The notes: generated by a model from the letters alone, not told the origin. A stretch of DNA of 7,619 bases from Clostridia bacterium (GCA_017416885.1 JAFQAM010000081.1:1-7619), one strand, 5' to 3'. Positions 1 through 6,664 are shown, counted from the first letter of the stretch. A program made the numbers and translations.

Positions 1-192
1 AAAACACCTGACACGGTACAGGTTGGCATAATTTGCGCAAATATCGTACTATTCTCAGTGCTTATCTATGAAATTGTAGGACCGTTCCTTACAAAGATTT
101 CACTCAGCAAGGCAGGCGAAATTGATCCCGAGGGCAAAACCTCTAACCGTATTAAGCACCACGATAAGGAAAGCAACACCAACAAAATATAA
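1..192 (+). CDS. Putative cation:proton antiporter, C-terminal fragment
   Basis: This is an open frame running in from the left edge and ending at TAA (190-192); 63 residues are visible. Residues 7-33 or so (VGIICANIVLFSVLIYEIVGP) form one hydrophobic segment fitting the last transmembrane helix. It is followed by LTKISLSKAGEI and a hydrophilic, charged cytoplasmic-looking tail (HHDKESNTNKI). From memory, a helix ending in YE-(I/L)-VGP followed by LTKxxLxKAGEI is typical of the C-terminus of Clostridia cation:proton antiporters, which exchange Na+ or K+ for H+ across the membrane. The catalytic core lies outside the window, so the family call rests on this short tail; another multi-pass membrane protein is possible. 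A terminator follows 4 bases after the stop. The gene converges with the GH78 gene across the hairpin-repeat array. Confidence 0.55.
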   Translation, partial: KTPDTVQVGIICANIVLFSVLIYEIVGPFLTKISLSKAGEIDPEGKTSNRIKHHDKESNTNKI

Positions 193-195
193 CAC

Positions 196-229
196 AAAAG
201 CATACAGACGAAAATCTGTATGCTTTTTT
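196..229 (+). terminator. Rho-independent terminator after the antiporter gene, possibly bidirectional
   Basis: A 13-bp perfect stem, AAAAGCATACAGA (196-208) with TCTGTATGCTTTT (215-227), encloses a 6-base loop and ends in a six-T run (224-229). It starts 4 bases after the antiporter stop. Read on the - strand, the same stem is followed by a looser T-rich stretch (GTGTTATATTTTG). No other clear terminator follows the GH78 gene, so this hairpin may also end the - strand operon. In that case the GH78 mRNA would carry the whole repeat array in its 3' untranslated region. The + direction is well supported; the - direction is inference. Confidence 0.85.
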
Positions 230-233
230 ATAC

Positions 234-342
234 TTTGTATACAATGCTACGCATTGATTCCATACAAGATAGCTCTTGATTACATACGGCAAGATGATTC
301 CATACAATGCTACGCATTGATTTCATACACAACTGCGTTGTG
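234..342 (+). repeat. Hairpin-repeat array, forward half (linker ATTCCATAC)
   Basis: Short linkers close to ATTCCATAC alternate with small inverted repeats. Linkers lie at 257-265, 279-287 (ATTACATAC), 297-305 and 320-328 (ATTTCATAC), with a degenerate one at 234-242. The hairpins are CAATGC-TAC-GCATTG at 242-256, CAAGA-TAGC-TCTTG at 265-278, an exact second copy of the first at 305-319, and CACAAC-TGC-GTTGTG at 328-342. The unit at 287-296 no longer pairs well. The last C of each linker and the first G after it close the stem. Arm sequences differ between units yet remain complementary, so structure rather than sequence seems to be kept. No gene is seen here. A CRISPR array is ruled out by the 9-base repeat and palindromic spacers. 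Confidence 0.8.
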
Positions 343-361
343 ATTAAAAGGTAGCTTCAAT

Positions 362-378
362 CAATTTCGCAGAAATTG
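362..378. repeat. Central 7-bp hairpin at the orientation switch of the array
   Basis: CAATTTC-GCA-GAAATTG is the longest perfect stem in the cluster and sits where linker orientation flips. To its left, 343-361 is irregular, with only a decayed linker. To its right the first reverse linker, GTATGTAAT (378-386), is the exact reverse complement of the forward linker at 279-287. Read on the - strand the loop is TGC closed by C-G, the same CTGCG apex as at 333-337. Confidence 0.75.
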
Positions 379-473
379 TATGTAATAGACACATAGTGTC
401 ATATGGAATCGCAAAAATCCGCGTATGGAATTAGCCGAAGACTGTATGGAATCACTCTGTAAGTGTATTGAGG
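378..473 (-). repeat. Hairpin-repeat array, reverse half, overlapping the GH78 stop codon
   Basis: Reverse-complement linkers lie at 378-386 (GTATGTAAT), 401-409 (ATATGGAAT), 423-431 and 444-452 (both GTATGGAAT), with a degenerate one at 465-473 (GTATTGAGG). Between them, read on the - strand, are AGTC-TTC-GGCT (433-443), CGCGG-ATTT-TTGCG (410-423), GACAC-TAT-GTGTC (388-400) and CACT-TACAG-AGTG (453-465). The first two need U-G wobble pairs that exist only in RNA read from the - strand, the sense of the GH78 transcript. The linker at 444-452 and the hairpin at 453-465 cover the stop codon and last codons of GH78. Confidence 0.75.
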
Positions 474-2362
474 TAGAATACCGGTATAGCGCTCCAGCCG
501 TGGCAAAGGCTACCTGCATTATCAAATGCGCTTTCTCCCTCGTCGGTTTCCCAAACGGTATTTGTGCGCTCTGCCATTTTTAAATAGGTAGCTCTGATTT
601 CCTCTAAAACAGTATTCTTGTAGCTATTACTTACAGATAAAAGAGCATCATATTTAAAGCATTTAAAGCTAAGAGAGCAGGAAATTAGCTCTCCGCCTGC
701 AAGCTTGCTTGCAATAGCTTTTGCTTCATCCTGTGTGCATAAATCGGCTAAAATACCAAGAGAATTAGCAAGCTCCGTGTAGCTATTTTCCTCTTTTACA
801 AAAAATAACCCCTTGTCCTCATCAAAAAACTTATTTTTTGTTGCTTCCTTTAATTTTGCAAGCTCCTTTTCGTACTCAAACGCTTTATTTACAATAGAGC
901 AAATTTCCTTATAATTCTTTAAAGCAATTATCAAAAAGCAATTCAGCAAGCAATCGTATTCTTTAGCGACATTCTTAAACAGCGCGCCCTCACTGTAAGG
1001 CGACCAATCATAAAAATTCCAATGATTTATTCCTTCAAATGTAGGCATAAGTCCATCTTCAAGATTACTTATAAAGGTTGATAAAATCTCGTCAATTTTG
1101 CTTTCAACCTCATAAAATAGCGACACATCCTTCGAGTATTTTATATATTCCTTAACCGAGGTTATATAATGCAACGAAAATGACGGAATAGTTAAATCAG
1201 CGCCACAGGGATAGCAAATTGACATAAGCCCGTCGCTTCGCTTGTCCTTGCTCATAAGAAGCAAGCTTGAACGCGCATATTTGAAATTACCGCCCTCAAA
1301 GGCATAATATCCGCAAAGCATTTGATTTCTTGAGTCAAATGCGTATAAGCATTGCTCTCGCCAAGGGCAATCAACATAATGCTCCATCATGCATAGCTCC
1401 AATGTGTTTACGCAAGAATCGTAGATTTTTCTGTCCGCCTCGCATAAGCTTGGAATAGCAGCACGCACCGTAGGATAATACTGTGGAATCAAACCGCATT
1501 TATTTAAAATGATTGGGGAAGTGGCGTTTATTTCCAAATATCTGCATGCAAAACGGAGCATATAATGTGTAAAATTGTTTGTTCCGTCCTTAGAGAAATA
1601 GTCAATACTGAAATTTCTGTTGCCTATAATTTTTCTAACTCTGCCATCTGTCAGGCTTTCGCCGTAGGCAATATTTAAATATGCTTTTCCTTGGATTTTA
1701 AAAAAGAGAAGCCCCGTTATTTCTTTTCCCAAATCTATGACAAAATGCGTGTTATTTTCATTTGAAATAACCTTGCCGTAAGCCTTATTGCCAAGCTCCA
1801 ATTTTTTAATTGGACGCTTATAAAAAACGCAATTTTTAGACACAGGTAGTGCTTTTTCAAAATCAGTACCTTTGCCAAAAAGCCACATATCCTCATTTTT
1901 TGCATCATATGTGTAGCTAAAACCAAGCTGAGAGGAAATTTCTCTGCCAATACCGCTTATATATGTCTTGCTTTTTCTTGCAAGAATATTTTCGTTACTT
2001 GCAAGCAAGACAGTATCCCCTGAGCACACCTCAAAAATAGCGCCTGCTTGATATCTTTTATATCTTTGAGAGTCCTTGCCAAAGTGATGCACCAAAAGTG
2101 CAAAATGATTTTCCCCGTTTTGAATATAACCGTTCAAATCAATTTCATCATAGATTTTATAATGCTCAAAATCGCCATATTGATTTGAGGCTACATATTT
2201 TCCGTTAATGAATAGCGTATAGTCGCCGTCAACTGATAAACGGCAAATTACAGATGAACAAATAGGCGAGCTATTTGCTATAAAAGCAGCATAAAACTCG
2301 CCATATGTGTCTATATTTGTATCGTTTATCCAAATGAATTTTGAATTTTCAAATACACTCAT
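452..2362 (-). CDS. GH78 alpha-L-rhamnosidase-like glycoside hydrolase
   Basis: The 636-residue product most resembles GH78 enzymes, which release terminal alpha-L-rhamnose by an inverting mechanism. Residues about 37-110 form a lectin-like beta domain (DGDYTLFINGKYV). Residues about 205-240 hold the FVIDLGKEITG/AYGES region seen beside GH78 catalytic domains. The (alpha/alpha)6 barrel spans about 300-625. In VDCPWREQCLYAFD, D331, E336 and D343 have the same spacing (+5, +12) as the acidic set of Bacillus RhaB. E605 in TVWETD matches the general base, and H621 lies in CHGWSA. Only 31 residues follow E605, so the usual C-terminal beta domain is absent and the protein is shorter than the ~900-residue norm. 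No signal peptide is visible, so it is probably cytoplasmic. Its ATG lies one base after the lyase stop (TAA-T-ATG) without a clear ribosome site, suggesting translational coupling. The last codons lie inside the hairpin array. Rhamnosidase activity itself is inferred. Confidence 0.85.
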   Translation of the reverse strand: MSVFENSKFIWINDTNIDTYGEFYAAFIANSSPICSSVICRLSVDGDYTLFINGKYVASNQYGDFEHYKIYDEIDLNGYIQNGENHFALLVHHFGKDSQRYKRYQAGAIFEVCSGDTVLLASNENILARKSKTYISGIGREISSQLGFSYTYDAKNEDMWLFGKGTDFEKALPVSKNCVFYKRPIKKLELGNKAYGKVISNENNTHFVIDLGKEITGLLFFKIQGKAYLNIAYGESLTDGRVRKIIGNRNFSIDYFSKDGTNNFTHYMLRFACRYLEINATSPIILNKCGLIPQYYPTVRAAIPSLCEADRKIYDSCVNTLELCMMEHYVDCPWREQCLYAFDSRNQMLCGYYAFEGGNFKYARSSLLLMSKDKRSDGLMSICYPCGADLTIPSFSLHYITSVKEYIKYSKDVSLFYEVESKIDEILSTFISNLEDGLMPTFEGINHWNFYDWSPYSEGALFKNVAKEYDCLLNCFLIIALKNYKEICSIVNKAFEYEKELAKLKEATKNKFFDEDKGLFFVKEENSYTELANSLGILADLCTQDEAKAIASKLAGGELISCSLSFKCFKYDALLSVSNSYKNTVLEEIRATYLKMAERTNTVWETDEGESAFDNAGSLCHGWSAIPVFYLNTLTE

Positions 2363-2363
2363 A

Positions 2364-4061
2364 TTAGTTTAAAAAGTCGATGGTTGCGTAAAATTCTGTT
2401 GTGTCGCCATTTAATGTATAGTCAAGTAAATAGCAAATCTTGTTGTAATTGCCATTTTCGTCAGGTAACTGATCAACATACGGTTGCTCAACCACATTAA
2501 GCGTTACATCACTTGTGGTAGATAGTCTTACATCATCCATAGTAGCGGTAGTGCCGTCAATTACAGGCTTGATTGTAGTTACAAATCTTTCTGTAATTAC
2601 TGTCTTATCGCTGAATGTAAATTTATCGTACATCTCGATCTTATCGTCCATAGGCTTAAAGCTTCTTTCAGCTTTTTGCAGCTTTGGATGAACAATTTTG
2701 CTGTATCCAAGAGTAAAGTCCATATAAACCCAGCCTGTTTCCTCATTGTAAACGGCGCGAGCCTTGTTTTGGTCATCACCGCCCTGACCTTTTCCGTCAA
2801 AGTATGGAAGACTGTGTGAGAACGAGGATGGTTGGAAATATTCATTTCTTCTATTGCTTTGGTAACCAGGCCAATTACCCGGGCCTATATAACCGAAATC
2901 ACAGAATATTTGTCTATTATCCCTTGCAAGAATAAACGAGCCTACATCCTGATGGTTGTGGCTTTCCCATTGGTTTCCGCCCTTGAACGCAAGACCGTAA
3001 TTGTCGGTTCTCTTTGTAAAGTAGTTGGAAACATCAGCGTAATAGGTAGCATTTTCAAGCTTATCTGTTGTGTATTCGGGATTATAGTAAACCGTTGAAC
3101 GAACAGCGAAAGCCCAATGGCAGTACGCAATAATTGTAGCTTGGTCAAGGGGAAGCTTTTCAATAGCATCACCGTAAACTGTTTTAAGCATATGAGGTAA
3201 GCCTACCCAATAGCCTTCTCTTGCATTAACATCACTGAACATAGCGAGCACATTCGGCTGTAAATGCATCTTTTGGATAAATTGTGAAATTGACTTAACC
3301 TTTTTATTTGCAAGCCAATCGTATTCTCCTTGTGAAAACTCGCGAAGAAGCATAGCGTAAACCGCAAAGAAGCCAAAGCCAAAGCCCCAATATGCAGTAC
3401 CCTCTACGCACATTCCGTCATCGTCATAGCTGTCAAGATAGCATTCCATTGATTTTTGTAATCTTGGAAGCTGCTTTTTAAATTCCTCGGGATCCTCATA
3501 CATAAGCACGCCGCCAACAGCGCCTGTGCAAACCGCAGTCCAGTTGTTGCCGTGATTTTCCCAGAAGAATTTTCTGTTAACATATGGCTCAATTGTATGT
3601 CTTCTGATTTCATAGCTGATTCTGTCATTAAGCAGCTTTGGAAATCTGTCCTTGAAAAGGCTCTTGATTTCCGCCATTGAAAATGCAAGTGAAGCTGCAA
3701 AAATATCAATAAGACCTGGATCAAAATCCTGTGGAGTTCTATTGTAATAATCGTTGTAATGCCCCAATGGCGCCCATGTATATTCGTTACAAATTTCCCA
3801 AACAACCTCAACTAAGCTTTTATAGTATTCCTCATTATCGGGATAAATAAGAGCTAAAAGCGCAACGGTCTGCAATTGACGGAAATGATCGCTGCCTCCA
3901 CCAACATTAGGAAAATCTAAAACCTCCCAAGCGGTAGCGCATCTTGGCTTAACTGCAAAATACTTTGCGTAAGCCTCGGTCAATTCCTTTCTATGGCGAG
4001 CAAACGCATCGTCATTTCTTATTCTTTCCCATACCTTTGGATCTTTTGCAATATCAAACAT
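2364..4061 (-). CDS. Heparinase II/III-family polysaccharide lyase
   Basis: This 565-residue protein has the heparinase II/III layout: an N-terminal (alpha/alpha) toroid (about 1-340) and a C-terminal beta-sandwich (about 350-565). In the toroid, ENHGNNWTAVCTGAVGG (168-184) carries N169-H170, the position of the Asn/His pair that neutralises and deprotonates the uronate in related lyases, and EGTAYWGFGFGFF (220-232) supplies an aromatic/Tyr segment. The sandwich begins with the family signature GNQWESHNHQDVGSF (362-376), with H368, H370 and D372. Such enzymes cleave uronic-acid glycans by beta-elimination. No signal peptide is visible, so imported oligosaccharides are the likely substrate. 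I cannot assign the PL family or substrate. The start is supported by AAAGGAG six bases upstream. It is the first gene of a two-gene operon with GH78 and divergent from GH95. Confidence 0.87.
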   Translation of the reverse strand: MFDIAKDPKVWERIRNDDAFARHRKELTEAYAKYFAVKPRCATAWEVLDFPNVGGGSDHFRQLQTVALLALIYPDNEEYYKSLVEVVWEICNEYTWAPLGHYNDYYNRTPQDFDPGLIDIFAASLAFSMAEIKSLFKDRFPKLLNDRISYEIRRHTIEPYVNRKFFWENHGNNWTAVCTGAVGGVLMYEDPEEFKKQLPRLQKSMECYLDSYDDDGMCVEGTAYWGFGFGFFAVYAMLLREFSQGEYDWLANKKVKSISQFIQKMHLQPNVLAMFSDVNAREGYWVGLPHMLKTVYGDAIEKLPLDQATIIAYCHWAFAVRSTVYYNPEYTTDKLENATYYADVSNYFTKRTDNYGLAFKGGNQWESHNHQDVGSFILARDNRQIFCDFGYIGPGNWPGYQSNRRNEYFQPSSFSHSLPYFDGKGQGGDDQNKARAVYNEETGWVYMDFTLGYSKIVHPKLQKAERSFKPMDDKIEMYDKFTFSDKTVITERFVTTIKPVIDGTTATMDDVRLSTTSDVTLNVVEQPYVDQLPDENGNYNKICYLLDYTLNGDTTEFYATIDFLN

Positions 4062-4067
4062 AATAAT

Positions 4068-4074
4068 CTCCTTT
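4068..4074 (-). promoter_or_regulatory. Ribosome binding site of the lyase gene
   Basis: On the - strand AAAGGAG ends six bases before the ATG at 4061, a near-ideal Shine-Dalgarno sequence that fixes the start. By contrast the downstream GH78 gene has no comparable site. Confidence 0.85.
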
Positions 4075-4098
4075 AGCCTGCTAAATTATGCTAAGATA

Positions 4099-4127
4099 AT
4101 ATTATCACAATATTATAAAAAATTCAA
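4099..4127 (-). promoter_or_regulatory. Candidate sigma-A promoter of the lyase-GH78 operon
   Basis: On the - strand TTGAAT (4122-4127) and TAATAT (4099-4104) are separated by exactly 17 bases. An alternative -10, GATAAT (4101-4106), has an upstream TG but only 15-base spacing. The start of transcription would be near 4092, giving a leader of about 30 bases. The -10 lies in a perfect 12-base palindrome, GATAATATTATC (4095-4106), which could be an operator or simply AT-rich sequence. No experiment supports this. Confidence 0.55.
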
Positions 4128-4135
4128 TGCTTAAA

Positions 4136-4164
4136 TTGATTTTTTTGTACACTTATGCTATACT
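4136..4164 (+). promoter_or_regulatory. Sigma-A promoter of the GH95 gene with extended -10
   Basis: TTGATT (4136-4141) and TATACT (4159-4164) are 17 bases apart, and TG one base upstream of the -10 (4156-4157) makes it an extended -10. This is the best promoter match in the intergenic region. Transcription would begin near 4171, exactly where the first hairpin of the leader array begins, giving a leader of about 109 bases. Its -35 lies 8 bases from the -35 of the divergent promoter. Confidence 0.7.
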
Positions 4165-4170
4165 ATTTTA

Positions 4171-4247
4171 GGTGACATCGCCACTCGATATATTGCTACG
4201 CAATTTGATATGCTTTCAGCTTAATGTATTGCTGCGCAATTCGATAT
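4171..4247 (+). repeat. Hairpin-repeat array in the GH95 5' leader (linker TCGATAT)
   Basis: Four hairpins alternate with a 7-base linker. They are GGTG-ACAT-CGCC (4171-4182, one U-G wobble), ATTGC-TAC-GCAAT (4192-4204), GCT-TTC-AGC (4212-4220) and ATTGC-TGC-GCAAT (4228-4240). Linkers are TCGATAT (4185-4191), TTGATAT (4205-4211), TTAATGT (4221-4227) and TCGATAT (4241-4247). The two ATTGC stems are identical except for the middle loop base. The design matches the array at 234-473 although the linker differs. Lying between the predicted start site and the ribosome site, it would be transcribed as a leader of consecutive small stems. No riboswitch class is recognised. Confidence 0.75.
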
Positions 4248-4270
4248 ATTTTACTTTATAAAATGAGAAA

Positions 4271-4274
4271 GAGG
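4271..4274 (+). promoter_or_regulatory. Ribosome binding site of the GH95 gene
   Basis: GAGG, within AAAGAGG, lies five bases before the ATG at 4280. It is a moderate Shine-Dalgarno match and lies outside the leader hairpins, in unstructured A-rich sequence, so the stems do not directly hide it. Confidence 0.7.
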
Positions 4275-4279
4275 AAAAT

Positions 4280-6652
4280 ATGGAAAAGAAATTAATTAAT
4301 TTATATCCTGCCGACCATTGGCAGATATCAACTCCCCTTGGCAACGGTACGCTTGGCGCAAGCGTTTACGGCGCTGTATATGATGAAAGAATTTTAATAA
4401 ATCACGAAGCTCTTTATAATTGGACCTGTAAAAGCCACTATCCCGATGTGTCCCACGCGTTAAAAGAGGTGCGTGAGCTTATGGACCAAAAAAGATATAA
4501 GGAAGCCGATACATATTATACCAATTTAATTAAAGCAACAGACTTTAAATCAAATAAGGGCAAGTTTTTCCCTGCATTTGATTTGCATTTGCTTTTTGAA
4601 ACCGAGGGCGCGCCCTGTGATTACAAAAGAGAGCTTGATATGGAAAATGGCGTTTGTACCGTAACCTATACCGAAAACGGAGCAAAATGCAAGCGCACGG
4701 TATTTTCATCCTATACCGACGGATATGTGGTGGTAAATCTTAAAAAGGAAACACATTTTTCTGTAAAAGCCACTCTTGAGCGCCACGATATGAGCGACTA
4801 TGTTGATAATTGGTACGCAGATGAATTTAAATCCGTAGCGGTAGATAAATACATATATTCAGAGAGCAAAACCGCAGGCGGACTCCATTTTTCAGGCATT
4901 GTCAAGGTGTTGGATACCGACGGCGAAATTATGTCGGGAAAAGCTGATAAAGCGTTAAAGCTTGATATGACAGGCAGTGTTGCTTTACAGAATTATATGG
5001 AAGTAAAAAATGCCACCGAAATCACCTTTATTTTAGCAGTAAACGAAACAGTAACTCCATTTGAAGATATGTGCAATGAAATTGATAAATGCTCTCTTTC
5101 CTATAATGACCTTTATAAAAACCATACAGAAGCATTTTCAAGTGTTTTCAACGCGACAAAATTAACAATTGCAAGGGGCGAAAACCTATCCACCGAGGAG
5201 CTTCTTTTAAAGGGATATGGCGGAAATATCGACACAAGGCTTATTCAAAAAATGGCGGACTTCGGCAGATACCTGCTTATATCCGCATCCTCAAACTGTA
5301 AATATCCTGCCAATTTGCAAGGACTTTGGAACGGAGCATACTCTCCTGCTTGGGCTTGTACATTCTTTAATAACGAAAATATCCAAATGGCATATTGGCA
5401 AGCATACGCAGGCGGACTTTCTCATACAGTATTGCCGCTTTTCGACCTGTACGAAAAATTCCTTGATGACTACCGCTTAAATGCTAAAAATCTTTTTGGC
5501 TGTCGCGGACTTTTGTTGCCTCTCTTTATGGATAACTCAAACGGCTTTAAGGAAAACCTTCAGCCCCATGTTATTTATTGGACAGGAAGCTCTGCTTGGA
5601 TTTGCCAAATCTACTATGATTACTATTTATACACACAGGATGAGGAATTTTTACTAAATCGCGCATATCCGTTTATGAAGGAGTGCGCATTATTCTATGA
5701 GGATTTCTTAGTATATGACGAAAATGGCAAGCTGAAATCCTATCCGTCACAATCCCCCGAAAACAGAGCAGACGGTGACTTTGAGGGAGCTAAGGAGCTA
5801 TCCGTTTGTATCAACGCTACAATGGATTTTGCTCTTGTTAAGGAGCTTCTTACAAACCTTGTTTCAATCGCAAAAAAGCACGGCTTAGACAAAGAAAAGT
5901 GCGAGGTGTGGCTGAAAATGCTATCCTGTATCCCAAAATACGAAATCAACGAGGATGGCGCAATAAAGGAATATATGCACCCCGACTTCAGGGATAATTA
6001 CCACCATAGACACCAATCCCATATCTATCCATTATTCCCGGGACTTGAAATTAATGAGGATAACAACAAGGAATTATTTGAGGCTGCAAGAGTAGCGGTT
6101 GAAAAGCGACTTTGTATAGGCTTAAAGAGTCAGACAGGATGGTCACTTTCCCATATGTCAAATATCTATGCAAGACTAAATGACGGAGAAAGAGCCAAGG
6201 AGTGTCTTGATTTGTTGCTTCGCTTCTGCACAGGACAAAATCTATATACACACCATAACGATTGGCGCAACATGGGCGTAACATTAAAATTCCTTCACGC
6301 AGGACATCCGCCGTTCCAAATTGATGCAAACTTAGGCTTCGTCAGCGCAATTTACGAAATGCTTTTATATTCCGACCTTGATAAAATCAAATTGCTCCCC
6401 GCATTACCAAAGGACTTTAAGGAGGGCAAAATTGAAAATATCCACGCTCGCGGCGGATATACAGTATCAATTGAATGGACCGAAAACGAGGTAAAAGCCC
6501 AGATTACAGCCACAAATGACGGCAAAATCAATGTGGGCATCAAAGGCTGCACTATGACAAATGATACCTACGAGCAAAGCAAATACGGCTCCGACTACCG
6601 CCTCATTAGCTTCAAAAAAGGCGACACAGTGTCACTTGTTTACAAAAAATGA
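4280..6652 (+). CDS. GH95 alpha-L-fucosidase / alpha-L-galactosidase family enzyme
   Basis: The 790-residue product has the full GH95 layout: an N-terminal beta-sandwich (about 1-260, with the PLGNGTLGASVYG motif at 19-31), a helical linker, the (alpha/alpha)6 barrel (about 310-695) and a C-terminal beta domain (about 700-790). The catalytic set matches Bifidobacterium AfcA by motif. N365 and N367 in NENIQMAYW correspond to the Asn pair that activates water. E494 in SPEN is the likely general acid. D682 in PPFQIDANLG is the likely third catalytic residue. NYHHRHQSHIYPLFPG (573-588) and TGWSLSHMSNIYARL (619-633) are family signatures. GH95 members remove alpha-1,2-L-fucose, or alpha-L-galactose in plant glycans; which applies here cannot be told. 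No signal peptide is visible, so a cytoplasmic role on imported oligosaccharides is likely. It is transcribed divergently from the lyase-GH78 operon, with its own promoter, hairpin leader and terminator. Confidence 0.9.
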   Translation: MEKKLINLYPADHWQISTPLGNGTLGASVYGAVYDERILINHEALYNWTCKSHYPDVSHALKEVRELMDQKRYKEADTYYTNLIKATDFKSNKGKFFPAFDLHLLFETEGAPCDYKRELDMENGVCTVTYTENGAKCKRTVFSSYTDGYVVVNLKKETHFSVKATLERHDMSDYVDNWYADEFKSVAVDKYIYSESKTAGGLHFSGIVKVLDTDGEIMSGKADKALKLDMTGSVALQNYMEVKNATEITFILAVNETVTPFEDMCNEIDKCSLSYNDLYKNHTEAFSSVFNATKLTIARGENLSTEELLLKGYGGNIDTRLIQKMADFGRYLLISASSNCKYPANLQGLWNGAYSPAWACTFFNNENIQMAYWQAYAGGLSHTVLPLFDLYEKFLDDYRLNAKNLFGCRGLLLPLFMDNSNGFKENLQPHVIYWTGSSAWICQIYYDYYLYTQDEEFLLNRAYPFMKECALFYEDFLVYDENGKLKSYPSQSPENRADGDFEGAKELSVCINATMDFALVKELLTNLVSIAKKHGLDKEKCEVWLKMLSCIPKYEINEDGAIKEYMHPDFRDNYHHRHQSHIYPLFPGLEINEDNNKELFEAARVAVEKRLCIGLKSQTGWSLSHMSNIYARLNDGERAKECLDLLLRFCTGQNLYTHHNDWRNMGVTLKFLHAGHPPFQIDANLGFVSAIYEMLLYSDLDKIKLLPALPKDFKEGKIENIHARGGYTVSIEWTENEVKAQITATNDGKINVGIKGCTMTNDTYEQSKYGSDYRLISFKKGDTVSLVYKK

Positions 6653-6664
6653 TATAAAAAACAA

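Noticed and set aside
122..343. A 73-codon + strand reading frame across the left array
   Set aside because: It starts at a non-ATG codon inside the antiporter gene in another frame, crosses the terminator, and its second half is translated repeat (two IQCYALI copies). No ribosome site supports it.
234..473. CRISPR array
   Set aside because: The repeats are only about 9 bases, the spacers are short palindromes rather than unique sequences, orientation flips midway, and no cas gene is present.
3404..3811. Overlapping frames inside the lyase, GH78 and GH95 genes (for example 3404-3811, 2832-3098, 6051-6329)
   Set aside because: They lie fully inside well-supported genes in other frames and their translations show no recognisable domains.
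4171..4279. Riboswitch or T-box in the GH95 leader
   Set aside because: The leader is a row of small repeated stems with constant linkers; no conserved aptamer core, T-box sequence or terminator/antiterminator pair is visible.
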